A stretch of DNA of 64,000 nucleotides from Lascolabacillus massiliensis (GTDB lineage: Bacteria; Bacteroidota; Bacteroidia; Bacteroidales; Dysgonomonadaceae): NCBI RefSeq assembly GCF_001282625.1, contig NZ_CTEJ01000002.1, forward strand, positions 870,501 through 934,500. Direction: 5' to 3'. Of this stretch, positions 1-8,582 are shown one piece after another (position 1 is the stretch's first letter; each line of letters starts with the position of its first letter). The position numbers and the translations under genes were made by a program. Under the pieces are notes generated by a model. The model had not been told where the DNA came from, made no database searches, and saw only the letters and a program-made list of their open reading frames with translations.

Positions 1-101
1 GTAATCGGATTTTCCTTTACAGTTTTAAAAACATACGCACTCTGTGCGGAAACTGATAATGCAATAAGAAATGCAAAGAAGATTGTAGTAATTTTTTTCA
101 T
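1..101 (-). CDS. secreted C1-family (aminopeptidase C-like) peptidase, N-terminal fragment
   Basis: Only the first ~33 codons lie in the window; the gene runs off the left edge. The translation starts with Met-Lys-Lys, a hydrophobic stretch and Ser-Ala-Gln, a typical Bacteroidota signal peptide, and continues AYVFKTVKENPIT. That segment resembles the start of Bacteroidales C1B peptidases (bleomycin-hydrolase-like aminopeptidase C), where it precedes the active-site Cys region; this rests on memory of the family and the catalytic part is not visible. A TAnnTTTG promoter element lies upstream at 162-169. The secreted nature is well supported; the family is tentative. Confidence 0.45.
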   Translation of the reverse strand, partial: MKKITTIFFAFLIALSVSAQSAYVFKTVKENPI

Positions 102-161
102 TATAAGAATATAGTTATGTTGTTCAGATAGATAATGAAATATTAATAATTTTGTGAGTAA

Positions 162-169
162 CAAATATA
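162..169 (-). promoter_or_regulatory. Bacteroidota -7 promoter element for the left-edge peptidase gene
   Basis: On the minus strand this reads TATATTTG, matching TAnnTTTG, about 60 bases before the start codon at 101. Confidence 0.45.
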
Positions 170-235
170 GCCTAAATAAACCAATTTCCACAGTTAATTA
201 GGTTACTATTTCGATATAAAAGAAAAAATAAACGG

Positions 236-243
236 TATCTTTG
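236..243 (+). promoter_or_regulatory. Bacteroidota -7 promoter element
   Basis: TATCTTTG, an exact TAnnTTTG match, 23 bases before the start of the gene at 267; transcription would start near 248. Confidence 0.5.
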
Positions 244-266
244 CAACTTAAATAGTTCACTAAATT

Positions 267-719
267 ATGGATGATCTGAAACCTAAAAAGAAGAGAAAAC
301 GTAAAGGGCTTACGTGGTTCATTGGTATTCTGGTACTTGCTTTAAGTATTTTTGTATACGTAAGATATTATTACGTTTTTGGTACAGGAGTAAAATCTGG
401 AGAACTCAATTACCTCGTATATAAGGGTGTAATATTTAAAACATATGAAGGAAAACTTATACAATCCGGATTCCGCGCCGACAGACCAGGAGGTTTACAG
501 TCAAATCAGTTCGACTTTTCAGTTGTTGATGAAGAGATTGCACAGAAATTAATGATATCAGGTGGAAAGAATGTCCAGTTGCATTACAAAGAGTATTTTG
601 GAACATTACCCTGGAGAGGATATACAAAGTTTATAGTAGACAGCATTGTCTCCATTCAGGATCCTGTCGGCTCCGACACATTGGAAGATCTTACACCTTA
701 TATCCTTGAATCTTTGTGA
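267..719 (+). CDS. conserved membrane-anchored hypothetical protein (Bacteroidota)
   Basis: 150 aa. The N-terminus is very basic (PKKKRKRKG, residues 6-14), followed by one hydrophobic helix at about residues 15-33 and a ~115-residue soluble domain predicted to lie outside the cytoplasm. Short proteins of this shape are common in Bacteroidales and are sometimes mislabelled 6-phosphogluconate dehydrogenase; nothing here resembles that enzyme. No catalytic motif is recognisable. It ends 7 bases before the RNase H start, so the two are probably cotranscribed from the element at 236-243. Function unknown. Confidence 0.7.
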   Translation: MDDLKPKKKRKRKGLTWFIGILVLALSIFVYVRYYYVFGTGVKSGELNYLVYKGVIFKTYEGKLIQSGFRADRPGGLQSNQFDFSVVDEEIAQKLMISGGKNVQLHYKEYFGTLPWRGYTKFIVDSIVSIQDPVGSDTLEDLTPYILESL

Positions 720-726
720 GGTAGTA

Positions 727-1371
727 ATGGCAAAAAATAAAAAGTATTATGTTGTTTGGAAAGGAGTAGCACCCGGTGTATACTCCTCCTGGGATGATTG
801 CAGGAAGAACGTGCATGGCTTTGAGAATGCATTGTATAAATCATTCTCCTCAGCTGAAGAAGCTCAGCGTGCATTTACAGAAAATCCATGGAAGCATCTA
901 ACCTCCAAAAATGGAAATAATAAGCAAAAAAAAGAAAAGGCTACTCCTTCAAATATTTCAGAAAACATAATTACCGAAAGTATTGCTGTTGATGCAGCAT
1001 GCAGCGGTAACCCCGGTCTGCTTGAGTATAGAGGTGTTTATGTAGCAGATGGTATCGAAATATTTCATGTAGGTCCTTTAGAAGATGGGACAAACAATAT
1101 AGGAGAATTTCTTGCTATTGTACATGCACTTGCACTGCTTAAAAATGATAATAAGAATACACCTATCTACTCAGACAGTGTAAATGCAATAAAATGGGTT
1201 GCCAGAAAAAAATGCAATACCAAGCTTGAACGTACAGAAAGGAACAGGCCGATTTTTGAACTTATTGAGCGAGCTGAAAAGTGGCTGAAAATCAACAGCT
1301 ATTCAAATCCAATAATTAAATGGGAAACTGCCGATTGGGGAGAAATACCGGCAGATTTCGGAAGAAAATAA
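727..1371 (+). CDS. rnhA: ribonuclease H1 with N-terminal viroplasmin-like (hybrid-binding) domain
   Basis: 214 aa from ATG 727; longer in-frame translation upstream overlaps the previous gene, so MAKNKKYYVVWKG is the natural start. Residues ~4-50 form the caulimovirus viroplasmin-like RNA/DNA-hybrid-binding domain (YYVVWKGVAPGVYSSWDDC, AEEAQRAF). The second half is an RNase H fold with the expected acidic residues: DAACSGNPG, the Glu in NNIGEFLAI, the Asp in YSDSVNAI and the terminal Asp in PADFGRK. It should degrade RNA in RNA:DNA hybrids (primers, R-loops) in the cytoplasm. The convergent tatD stop codon abuts its end. Confidence 0.88.
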   Translation: MAKNKKYYVVWKGVAPGVYSSWDDCRKNVHGFENALYKSFSSAEEAQRAFTENPWKHLTSKNGNNKQKKEKATPSNISENIITESIAVDAACSGNPGLLEYRGVYVADGIEIFHVGPLEDGTNNIGEFLAIVHALALLKNDNKNTPIYSDSVNAIKWVARKKCNTKLERTERNRPIFELIERAEKWLKINSYSNPIIKWETADWGEIPADFGRK

Positions 1372-2070
1372 TTAATCCTCCTCTTCCTCTTCAGGGAAAT
1401 ATGGCTTGGGAGGTTTAACTGAAGGGAATACTCTGCGTACATTCTCAGCAATTCTTAAAGCAAACTCCTCTCTATCCATATTAATTGCCTGTGATGCCTG
1501 AAGATAAACATCTCGAATAGACATTTCACCCTCATCGGTCTCACAGAACAGTGAGTCAATCGGTATCATCTGTAGTGAATCTATATTGATGGATTCTCCA
1601 ACAGAAAAAAGAAATCCTTCATTAATAAGTCTTTTTGTCAATTCAGGCTTTCCCCTGTATCCATGGATTACCCATGGTTGTGTAGGTTTGGTCTCCTTCT
1701 TGACTTTAATCAGCTCTTCCCACGCTTTAACACAGTGGATTATTATCGGTTTACCCAAACTCTCAGATAACGCAATATGTTTCTTGAAAACAGGAATTTG
1801 CACATCCAATGAAGGCCCTTTCAGCTTATCCAGTCCGGTCTCCCCTATTGCAACGATACGCGGATCAGATGAAATCTCAGCAAGATAAGCCATTTGTGTT
1901 TCACTATCCTCAGAGTACCATGGATGAATACCGCAAGAGAATGAATGTCTTTGGTGAAGTTCTTTAGCAACTTCAAATTCAAGTGAGTATACGTCGAAGA
2001 TACACGAATGATAAGGGTCATCGTTATCTTCAGTGTAAATCTGGTGTGTATGAACGTCGTAAAATTCCAT
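1372..2070 (-). CDS. TatD-family metal-dependent hydrolase (putative DNase)
   Basis: 232 aa, slightly short for the ~255-aa family. Metal ligands are present in order: HTH near residue 8 (DVHTHQIY), GIHPWY, the Glu in AIGETGLDKL, His in PIIIHCVKAW, His in WVIHGYRGKPE and Asp in FCETDEGE. The C-terminus is acidic (PEEEEEED). TatD proteins are Mg-dependent 3'-5' exonuclease/deoxyribonuclease-like hydrolases, although the physiological substrate in Bacteroidota is not established. Last gene of the rnpA-yidD-tatD run, 11 bases after yidD. Confidence 0.85.
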   Translation of the reverse strand: MEFYDVHTHQIYTEDNDDPYHSCIFDVYSLEFEVAKELHQRHSFSCGIHPWYSEDSETQMAYLAEISSDPRIVAIGETGLDKLKGPSLDVQIPVFKKHIALSESLGKPIIIHCVKAWEELIKVKKETKPTQPWVIHGYRGKPELTKRLINEGFLFSVGESINIDSLQMIPIDSLFCETDEGEMSIRDVYLQASQAINMDREEFALRIAENVRRVFPSVKPPKPYFPEEEEED

Positions 2071-2081
2071 ATTCTATTATC

Positions 2082-2348
2082 CTATGCTTTCTTCTGTCTT
2101 TTTTTTGCCTTAGGTTCCGGAACAGGGTCATAACCCGATCCTCCCCAGGGATTGCAACTTAATATTCTTTTAATTGTCAGATAAAGTCCCCTGAATGGAC
2201 CATGCTTTTTTAATGCTTCTATTGCATACTGCGAACAGGTTGGAGTATATCTGCAACTTGGAGGAAAAAGCGGAGAAATAGCTGCTCTGTAAAAATGTAC
2301 AGGGATTAATAATATCCATGTCAACAGTCTCTTAAAACCATTCCACAT
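2082..2348 (-). CDS. yidD: membrane protein insertion efficiency factor YidD
   Basis: 88 aa, normal family length. The signature is unmistakable: [20 protein letters not shown], then [14 protein letters not shown], and [13 protein letters not shown], with the three conserved Cys. An amphipathic N-terminal helix ([16 protein letters not shown]) associates with the inner membrane. YidD assists YidC-dependent membrane protein insertion. Its ATG shares one base with the rnpA stop (TAATG), so it is translationally coupled to rnpA, the usual arrangement. Confidence 0.95.
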   Translation of the reverse strand: MWNGFKRLLTWILLIPVHFYRAAISPLFPPSCRYTPTCSQYAIEALKKHGPFRGLYLTIKRILSCNPWGGSGYDPVPEPKAKKRQKKA

Positions 2349-2752
2349 TATTCTCTGCTCGACTCTAAATTCTTTTTAATCTCAAACAATGCCTTACGCA
2401 TGCCCTTCTCAACTGCAGTAAAATCAGTTAACTCGTCTTTCACATAAACAAAAGCTATCTCCAAAGATCCGAAGTTACCTCCAGAAACCTCATTAAGAAT
2501 ATGTTTGTTCAATCTATATGCCTCTCGTGTTAGTCGTTTCAGCCTGTTACGCTTTATTGCAGACCTAATCCTTTTTTTAGGTATACTGATCAATATTTTT
2601 GGCGCTTCAGGATTCTGAGAGGACCTCTCAATATAAACTACTCTCAGAGGATAAGCTACAAAAGATTTGCCTTCGGTAAATAGAGATTCAACCCTTTTTT
2701 CTCCTGTTAATTTCTCCTCTTTCTTGAAAAAATATCGATGTTCGTTATCCAT
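2348..2752 (-). CDS. rnpA: ribonuclease P protein component
   Basis: 134 aa from ATG 2752; an upstream in-frame Met at 2779 would add MLSEEMLLS but lies only a few bases beyond the transcription start expected from the TATCTTTG element at 2789-2796, so 2752 is preferred. Conserved features: [22 protein letters not shown] at the start, and the RNR signature in [20 protein letters not shown] followed by TREAYR. This small basic protein binds the RNase P RNA and helps recognise pre-tRNA leaders. First gene of rnpA-yidD-tatD. Confidence 0.93.
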   Translation of the reverse strand: MDNEHRYFFKKEEKLTGEKRVESLFTEGKSFVAYPLRVVYIERSSQNPEAPKILISIPKKRIRSAIKRNRLKRLTREAYRLNKHILNEVSGGNFGSLEIAFVYVKDELTDFTAVEKGMRKALFEIKKNLESSRE

Positions 2753-2788
2753 AGATAAAAGCATTTCCTCTGAAAGCAATTACTGCAA

Positions 2789-2796
2789 CAAAGATA
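2789..2796 (-). promoter_or_regulatory. Bacteroidota -7 promoter element for rnpA
   Basis: Minus strand TATCTTTG (TAnnTTTG) between the hemD terminator and rnpA, giving the rnpA-yidD-tatD genes their own promoter. Confidence 0.55.
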
Positions 2797-2827
2797 AACC
2801 TTTTTAAAATCAAATATCAGACTTTAG

Positions 2828-2866
2828 GAAAAAAAATAGGAAAAGTATAAAAATGTACTTTTCCTA
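2828..2866 (-). terminator. Rho-independent terminator after hemD
   Basis: Perfect 11-bp inverted repeat: TAGGAAAAGTA at 2837-2847 and TACTTTTCCTA at 2856-2866, 8-base loop. Read on the minus strand it is followed by eight T, directly after the hemD stop at 2901. Confidence 0.8.
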
Positions 2867-2900
2867 TTATATCATATAATCAATAATTATAATATTGAGA

Positions 2901-3665
2901 TTAATTATGGTGCTTATGATTTTCTTTCAAAAATGCATCCAAAGCCGCAACCATAGATGGGTATTCTGGTTGAGGTGCTTCACAATCAAGCCTGAAACCC
3001 GCCTCCTCAACAGCCTTAGCCGTTGTAGATCCAAAACAGCCTATTGCTGTATCGCCCTGTTTATAATCAGGGAAATTTTTCACTAATGATTGTATTCCAA
3101 GCGGACTGAAGAAAATGATCATGTCATAATCAAGTTTCTCGTTTTCCGGGAATGTATTGCTAACTGTTCTGTACATAACACTCTTGGTGTAATCAAGTTT
3201 CTTTTGATCCAGGAGCTGAGTTATGTCTTCATTATGCTCTTCAGGCAATGGGAATAAAAACTTCTCTTTTGAGTGTTTTGTAAAATAATTACTTAATCCC
3301 TCAATTCTGCCTGTCTGGCTAAAAAATATCTTTCTCTTCCTATAAACAATATATTTCTGAAGATAAAGTGCAACTGTCTCGGATATACAGAAATACTTCA
3401 TCGTTTCAGGCATTGCAATCTTAAGTTCCTCGCAAATTGAGAAGAAGTGATCGACTGCTGTTCTGGAAGTAAAAATTATTGCTGTAAAGTCAAGTATATT
3501 AATTCGCTGTTGACGAAACTCTTTAGACGAAACTCTTTCCACAACTATAAATGGATAGAAGTTAAGAGTCAAATGATATTTCTCCGCTAAATCAAAATAT
3601 GGAGACTTATCGCTGGCTGGCTTGGGTTGAGAGATTAAAATTTTCTTTACTTTACGAGCGTTCAT
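2901..3665 (-). CDS. hemD: uroporphyrinogen-III synthase
   Basis: 254 aa, normal for HemD. The protein shows the low-conservation two-lobe pattern of the family: ILISQPKP start, a Rossmann-like segment IIFTSRTAVDHFF (~residues 62-74), and the second-lobe motifs MIIFFSPLGIQSLVKNF and GDTAIGCFGSTTAKAVEEAG followed by PEYPSMVAAL. It closes hydroxymethylbilane to uroporphyrinogen III in tetrapyrrole synthesis. ATG overlaps the DUF4271 stop by 4 bases (ATGA), so the two are coupled; this hemD/DUF4271 pairing upstream of rnpA is familiar in Bacteroidales. Confidence 0.85.
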   Translation of the reverse strand: MNARKVKKILISQPKPASDKSPYFDLAEKYHLTLNFYPFIVVERVSSKEFRQQRINILDFTAIIFTSRTAVDHFFSICEELKIAMPETMKYFCISETVALYLQKYIVYRKRKIFFSQTGRIEGLSNYFTKHSKEKFLFPLPEEHNEDITQLLDQKKLDYTKSVMYRTVSNTFPENEKLDYDMIIFFSPLGIQSLVKNFPDYKQGDTAIGCFGSTTAKAVEEAGFRLDCEAPQPEYPSMVAALDAFLKENHKHHN

Positions 3666-4555
3666 ATTATATTATTTCCTGCTATACTTATAAACGAAAG
3701 CATCCCTTTATAAAACAGTAAATAGGGTGCAATTTCAGTGCCGCAAAGATACACAAAAAAATAAAAACTACCTACTTTATTTTTAACAAAAATATTTAGG
3801 AGCTCTATTGCTACTACTAATCGGACTATTACAAATACTGTTAATATGAGGATTAATAAGGTAGATCTGCTCTCTGGTAAAAAAACATATGCAAACAGTG
3901 GAATAAAGAGTACAACCCCGGCAAGTTCAATTAAACGGAAGTATCGACTTATCCAGTTTTTAATATCATTATGCAGGAAAAAGCTTGCAATTGACCTGTA
4001 GATTAGATACTTCAAGCAGGCAAGGAGCGTCATTGCAACAAATACGGACAGGAAATTAAATGCGTATGAACTAGATGTGACAACAAGTATCCCTTTATCT
4101 ATCAGATAGGTTGTCAGAAATATGGTGAAAAGAAGAATTGACTGAAATATCATGAATACCTCACCCCATACTTCGGTTGTAGTAACCTGCTCTTTATAAC
4201 CTTTTGACGATCTGCTGCTAAAGCTTAGTATACTATTGAAATTTCCGGAAAGTGCAACACCTTCTTTACTGAATATAAATGAGAATATGATAAAGCAGAT
4301 AAAAAACATTGAGAATAGAACACCACTCATCAATGGGTTTAATAAAAAAGAGGAGCCTTCAATTCCGCTAAACATTGAAAACTTCTCATGTAATAAAACT
4401 GAATCGGGCGAAAAGAGGACTCCTTGCGGATTCGTAGATAAATATTCATAATTCCCGAAATCCACATTAATCAAATCTTTTTGAACAGGTGGTTCTGCTG
4501 TTCTCAAATATAATGATAGCGAATCCTGTATTGTATCCTGGAATAAGAGTGGCAC
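3662..4555 (-). CDS. DUF4271 integral membrane protein
   Basis: 297 aa starting at GTG 4555. After a ~75-residue soluble N-terminus it has about six hydrophobic helices (LMSGVLFSMFFICFIIFSFIF, FQSILLFTIFLTTYLI, FLSVFVAMTLLACLKYLIY, LAGVVLFIPLFAYVFL, TLLILILTVFVIVRLVVAI, FYFFVYLCGTEIAPYLLFYK). The final FYFFVYLCxxEIxPxLL segment is the hallmark of DUF4271, a Bacteroidota family of unknown function. It is coupled to hemD by a 4-base overlap. TAAATTTG at 4575-4582 is a plausible promoter overlapping the end of the upstream gene. Confidence 0.85.
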   Translation of the reverse strand: MPLLFQDTIQDSLSLYLRTAEPPVQKDLINVDFGNYEYLSTNPQGVLFSPDSVLLHEKFSMFSGIEGSSFLLNPLMSGVLFSMFFICFIIFSFIFSKEGVALSGNFNSILSFSSRSSKGYKEQVTTTEVWGEVFMIFQSILLFTIFLTTYLIDKGILVVTSSSYAFNFLSVFVAMTLLACLKYLIYRSIASFFLHNDIKNWISRYFRLIELAGVVLFIPLFAYVFLPESRSTLLILILTVFVIVRLVVAIELLNIFVKNKVGSFYFFVYLCGTEIAPYLLFYKGMLSFISIAGNNII

Positions 4556-4579
4556 TTACTTAATTTGTTTTACGCAAAT

Positions 4580-5176
4580 TTACAACTCTTTTTTGTGATT
4601 TTTAGAAAATGAGGGATTCCAATCTGATTTATTCTTCAGTATGTTTATCACCTCCTCCGGTGTGGAAGCAACTTGCAAAAGGTTTGCGTATGAAGGATTC
4701 ATAAACTTCTGCTCAATCATTCTTTCCAAGAAATCAAGCAGAGGATCATAGTAATTATTTGTATTGAGAATTATAACAGGGTTCTTAAAGAGTCCAAGCT
4801 GTTTCCAGGTAATAATTTCAGCTAATTCTTCAAGGGTGCCGATACCACCTGGCAATGCAATTGCCGCATCTGAAAGACGAGCCATCTGCTCTTTTCTCTC
4901 ATGAATAGTTTCTGTAATTATTGTTTCGGTCAGACTTTCATGACACCATCCTGCTTCAACCATAAATTCGGGTATGATACCTTTTACTCTGCCACCGTTA
5001 TTCAGAACAGCGTCATTCAGAACTCCCATTAATCCCAGCTTTCCTGCACCTGTGATACAGTCAACACCATTCCTGGCAAGCAACTCTCCAAGCTTCTCGG
5101 CATCTTTAATGTATGATTTGTCAATTTCCGGACTTGAAGCGCAGTAGACAACAACTATGGGGTTCTTTTTATTCAT
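4580..5176 (-). CDS. LOG-family protein (TIGR00730; nucleoside monophosphate phosphoribohydrolase-like)
   Basis: 198 aa. The two family signatures are clear: GAGKLGLMGVLNDAV (~residues 43-57) and the nucleotide-binding PGGIGTLEELAEIITWKQLG (~residues 109-128), with HERKEQMARLSDA between. Enzymes of this family cleave ribose-5-phosphate from nucleoside monophosphates, including cytokinin precursors; the in vivo substrate here is unknown. It lies between metK and DUF4271 on the same strand, separated from metK by a strong hairpin at 5219-5244. Confidence 0.88.
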   Translation of the reverse strand: MNKKNPIVVVYCASSPEIDKSYIKDAEKLGELLARNGVDCITGAGKLGLMGVLNDAVLNNGGRVKGIIPEFMVEAGWCHESLTETIITETIHERKEQMARLSDAAIALPGGIGTLEELAEIITWKQLGLFKNPVIILNTNNYYDPLLDFLERMIEQKFMNPSYANLLQVASTPEEVINILKNKSDWNPSFSKNHKKEL

Positions 5177-5218
5177 TTGATATTAATATAATGGAGGATG
5201 GGACATATTATCTTCATA

Positions 5219-5244
5219 CCCACCTCATTAAAAAATGAGGTGGG
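5219..5244 (-). terminator. strong intergenic hairpin between metK and the LOG gene
   Basis: Perfect 11-bp repeat, CCCACCTCATT (5219-5229) with AATGAGGTGGG (5234-5244), loop of four bases. It sits about 80 bases after the metK stop. There is no T-tract directly after it on the minus strand, so it may terminate weakly or act as a 3'-end stabiliser. Confidence 0.5.
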
Positions 5245-5324
5245 CAAGGACTATGTAATATTAAAGTATACCTTTTGGTATTATAACAGATAAATTATTG
5301 TTATGTAAAAGGGGTGAATATCAT

Positions 5325-6635
5325 CTAATCATTAAGATTGAAAGCTTTCTTGATTTTATCAACATAGTCAAGCTTTTCCCATGTGAACAGCTCAACATTG
5401 TATTCAACCGGATTTGACATATAACGGGATTTGAAAACTTTTTTCACTGTCTGAGGCTCCCTTCCCATATGACCATAGCTGGCTGTTTCAAAATAGATGG
5501 GGTTGCGAAGCTTAAGACGCTGCTCTATTGCTTTTGGACGTAAGTCAAAAAGCAACCTGATTTTATCTGCAATCTCAGAGTCAGTCATATTCACTTTGCT
5601 CTTACCGTATGTGTTTACATATATACTCATGGGTTCTGATACCCCAATTGCATAAGATATCTGGATCAGTATTTCAGAAGAGACTCCTGCTGCTACCATA
5701 TTTTTAGCTATATGACGAGCTGCATATGCTGCAGATCTGTCTACCTTTGAGGGGTCTTTACCTGAGAAAGCTCCGCCACCATGTGCTGCTTTGCCTCCGT
5801 ATGTATCAACAATTATTTTACGTCCGGTTAAACCTGTATCGCCGGTTGGTCCTCCAATGACAAACTTACCTGTTGGGTTTACAAAATATTTGATATCTCC
5901 ATCAAATAGTTTAAGTATGTCTTTACGACGTTTATACTGTGCCTGCACACGAGGTATCAGTATTGTTCGAATATCGGTTTCAATTCGCGAACGCATCTTT
6001 TCATCTGCTTCTAATGCCGCTTCTTTGGTGTCTTTTTTGGGTTTCTCGAACTCATCATGCTGAGTTGAAATCACTATTGTATCTATTCGCAAAGGGATTC
6101 CTTCCTCTGAATATTCTATAGTTACCTGTGACTTTGCATCGGGACGAAGGTATGGCATGAGGACTGACTCATTCTTGCGGATATTTGCCAGCTCAATGAG
6201 TAATGCGTGACTCAAATCGAGTGATAGCGGCATGTAGTTGTCGGTCTCATTTGTTGCATATCCAAACATCATGCCCTGATCTCCTGCACCCTGTTCCATT
6301 GGGTCTGATTTCTGATCAACTCCTCTGTTTATATCATCAGATTGTTCATGTATACTTGAGAATACGCCGCATGAGTTTGCCTCGAAACCATACTCACTTT
6401 TTGTATAGCCTATTTTGCCTATCACATTACGTGCTACTTCTGCAACATCAACATATGCATTGGATTTTACCTCACCTGCAAGCACAACCTGACCTGTGGT
6501 AACAAGAGTTTCACATGCTACTTTTGAATTGTGGTCGTATGCCAGAAACTCATCAAGAATTGCGTCCGATATTTGATCGGACACCTTATCCGGGTGACCC
6601 TCCGAAACAGACTCGGAAGTAAATAAATAACTCAT
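5325..6635 (-). CDS. metK: S-adenosylmethionine synthetase
   Basis: 436 aa. Makes S-adenosylmethionine from methionine and ATP. Family motifs are in order: [16 protein letters not shown] (~15-30), [17 protein letters not shown] (~115-131), the triphosphate-binding [19 protein letters not shown] (~286-304) and [12 protein letters not shown]. It is roughly 50 residues longer than the E. coli enzyme, as in other Bacteroidales. The 190-base leader carries a SAM-II-type riboswitch at 6756-6807 below a TACCTTTG promoter element, so expression should fall when SAM is plentiful. The neighbouring metH fragment at the right edge belongs to the same cycle. Confidence 0.97.
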   Translation of the reverse strand: MSYLFTSESVSEGHPDKVSDQISDAILDEFLAYDHNSKVACETLVTTGQVVLAGEVKSNAYVDVAEVARNVIGKIGYTKSEYGFEANSCGVFSSIHEQSDDINRGVDQKSDPMEQGAGDQGMMFGYATNETDNYMPLSLDLSHALLIELANIRKNESVLMPYLRPDAKSQVTIEYSEEGIPLRIDTIVISTQHDEFEKPKKDTKEAALEADEKMRSRIETDIRTILIPRVQAQYKRRKDILKLFDGDIKYFVNPTGKFVIGGPTGDTGLTGRKIIVDTYGGKAAHGGGAFSGKDPSKVDRSAAYAARHIAKNMVAAGVSSEILIQISYAIGVSEPMSIYVNTYGKSKVNMTDSEIADKIRLLFDLRPKAIEQRLKLRNPIYFETASYGHMGREPQTVKKVFKSRYMSNPVEYNVELFTWEKLDYVDKIKKAFNLND

Positions 6636-6755
6636 TTTTTAATAGTTTATGCCTTCTTTTATAAATATGATATTTATAAAGAAAACGTCGTTATACATTA
6701 TAAATATAAACAACGTGTGAACTGCAGCATAAAAGTGAGGGGAAATTCAGAAAAT

Positions 6756-6807
6756 CGTTTTAGCATTTTTTTCTGTGGTTGCAAGCAGTCCAAATCTCTC
6801 CACATTG
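6756..6807 (-). promoter_or_regulatory. SAM-II-type riboswitch in the metK leader
   Basis: On the minus strand the leader reads GTGGAGAGATTTGGACTGC, then TTGCAACCAC, then AGAAAAAAATGCTAAAACG. This follows the compact SAM-II layout: a P1 stem (GTGG 6803-6800 with CCAC 6778-6775) enclosing a GATTT loop and TTGCAA, then an A-rich strand ending in GCTAAAA that forms the H-type pseudoknot. SAM-II elements are known in Proteobacteria and Bacteroidota before methionine/SAM genes, and here it lies directly before metK, about 120 bases upstream of the start. I matched it by eye; pseudoknot pairing was not modelled. Confidence 0.7.
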
Positions 6808-6818
6808 TTTTACAACGA

Positions 6819-6826
6819 CAAAGGTA
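6819..6826 (-). promoter_or_regulatory. metK promoter -7 element
   Basis: Minus strand TACCTTTG (TAnnTTTG), placed so that transcription begins just before the riboswitch. Confidence 0.6.
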
Positions 6827-6882
6827 AGAACATTCTGTTATTACGATGAAAAAAAAAAGTTAAATGATTTGAACCTTACATT

Positions 6883-7491
6883 TTAAGGCATAATTTCATT
6901 ATCCTTGAGCCACTTTTCTAGATTAAGATCTTCTGTTAAATGAACTACTTTAAAATTCATATTCAGGGCTGCCTCAACATTAGTGTGATTGTCATCGATA
7001 AAAAGTGTTTCTTCTGCTTTTATATCAAATCTATCCAAAAGGGTTTGATATATTCTTGAATCAGGTTTTATTAATTTTTCCTCTCCTGATACTACAATAC
7101 CATCAAGATCTTTGAAAAAACCGTATCGCTCCATTGCGTGAGGTATGGTTTCTGCTGACCAGTTTGTAAGTCCATACACTTTGTACTTTTCTTTCAAGGG
7201 TTTTATGAGTTTAACATTTTCTTCAAACAGACCGCCAAGCATTTCGGTCCATCTACCATAATACATCTCTATTTCATTCTTATACTCAGGGTGTTTTTTC
7301 TGTAGCAGTTCAGTGGCTTCGGAAAGAGGCCTACCCTTATCTTGCTGTATATTCCACTCGGAACTACAGATATTCTCAAGAAAATAGCTCATCTGCTCCT
7401 CACTGTCAAACACTTTTTTATATAAATATACCGGATTCCAATCAATCAGGACTCCACCAAAATCGAATACGATATTTTTCAAATGCTTCAT
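6883..7491 (-). CDS. HAD-superfamily hydrolase (HAD-IA, YihX-like)
   Basis: 202 aa. HAD motif I is VFDFGGVLIDWN (Asp9 and the GG of subfamily IA), motif II is YGLTNWSAET, the motif III Lys is in EEKLIKPDSRIYQ, and motif IV is LFIDDNHTNVEAA. The small alpha-helical cap (FDSEEQMSYFLENICSSEWN) resembles YihX-type alpha-D-glucose-1-phosphate phosphatases, but substrate assignment from the cap is only suggestive. It stands alone between metK and an oppositely oriented lipoprotein gene. Confidence 0.88.
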   Translation of the reverse strand: MKHLKNIVFDFGGVLIDWNPVYLYKKVFDSEEQMSYFLENICSSEWNIQQDKGRPLSEATELLQKKHPEYKNEIEMYYGRWTEMLGGLFEENVKLIKPLKEKYKVYGLTNWSAETIPHAMERYGFFKDLDGIVVSGEEKLIKPDSRIYQTLLDRFDIKAEETLFIDDNHTNVEAALNMNFKVVHLTEDLNLEKWLKDNEIMP

Positions 7492-7656
7492 TTCAATATT
7501 TTTTTTATCAGACAGACTTCAGGTTATAAATATACTACATAAATCGATATAAATTGCCATAATAAAACAGTGTTCCGCTAAAGGTTTAAATTTCATAAAA
7601 TAAGAGGGGCATTGTTAATATTAGCATAACCATCAGTTACAGAAAGTATTTTTATT

Positions 7657-7664
7657 TAATTTTG
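7657..7664 (+). promoter_or_regulatory. -7 promoter element for the NlpC/P60 lipoprotein gene
   Basis: TAATTTTG (TAnnTTTG) 25 bases before ATG 7689. Confidence 0.5.
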
Positions 7665-7688
7665 CTTTCTTGAGCTCAAGTGCATAAT

Positions 7689-8582
7689 ATGATACTGAAA
7701 CTATTTTCTGGAAACTATTTATTTAAACTTGTTTCACTTTTCACTCTGATTATACTTCTCGCATCGTGTGGAGCGGGCAGAACAGGTTTATCCCGAAAAA
7801 GCAGTACCACAGCTTTACAAAAGGATGTGCTTGATTTTAGTAAAAAACATCTTGGCAAGCCTTACAGATATTCAGGCAAGGGGCCAAACTCTTTTGACTG
7901 CTCAGGCTTTACTTCGTATGTATTCAGAGAGTTCGGTTTTAGATTAAACTCCAGTTCTGCCGGACAGGACAAGCAATTCCCCTCCATTACCAGCAAAGAT
8001 AAGCTTAGAAAAGGTGATCTGGTCTTTTTTGAAGGCAACAGAAAAAATGGTAGCGTGGGACACGTGGGAATTGTTACTGAAACCTATCCCAATGGCGAGT
8101 TTAGATTTATTCATGCTTCAACTACAAGTGGAGTGATTATTTCATCTTCCACTGAGCCATATTATGCTTCACGCTACCTGCGGGGAGGAAGAGTTCTGAA
8201 AGAGAATTCATATCAGGAAGATGTAAAACGAAATGTGGTTGAATCTGCAGAACTTGTACTTAAACAACTGAATCCAGCTATAATAACAGTTGCACAAACA
8301 GACCCTTCAAAAAACCCGGAGCTGCTTACTCAACAAGGTCATAGTAAAAAGCGAGAGCAAAAAGATAAACTGCCGATAGTTAAATCTGATGTAATATTGC
8401 GAGAAGAGAATGCACTTGTTCCTACTCCATTTGAAACTCATATTGTACAACCTGGAGAGACTCTTTACTCTATCTCAAAGAGATATGGTTGTTCCGTTGA
8501 AGAGATAAAAAAATGGAACCCATATCTGGATTCCATTTTAAAGGCTGGTGATAAATTAAATATCTTACCAGGCATCAACTAA
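7689..8582 (+). CDS. NlpC/P60 (C40) cell-wall endopeptidase lipoprotein with LysM domain
   Basis: 297 aa from ATG 7689; an upstream in-frame GTG at 7680 is less likely. A lipobox (LLASCGAG, Cys ~27) marks it as a lipoprotein. The C40 domain (~45-165) has Cys in SFDCSGFTSYVF, His in GHVGIVTE and a third polar residue in RFIHAST, the catalytic set that cleaves D-Glu-diaminopimelate-type peptide bonds in peptidoglycan. A low-complexity linker is followed by one C-terminal LysM (THIVQPGETLYSISKRYGCS to AGDKLNILPG), which binds glycan. Its 3' end overlaps the convergent lipoprotein gene by 18 bases. Confidence 0.9.
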   Translation: MILKLFSGNYLFKLVSLFTLIILLASCGAGRTGLSRKSSTTALQKDVLDFSKKHLGKPYRYSGKGPNSFDCSGFTSYVFREFGFRLNSSSAGQDKQFPSITSKDKLRKGDLVFFEGNRKNGSVGHVGIVTETYPNGEFRFIHASTTSGVIISSSTEPYYASRYLRGGRVLKENSYQEDVKRNVVESAELVLKQLNPAIITVAQTDPSKNPELLTQQGHSKKREQKDKLPIVKSDVILREENALVPTPFETHIVQPGETLYSISKRYGCSVEEIKKWNPYLDSILKAGDKLNILPGIN

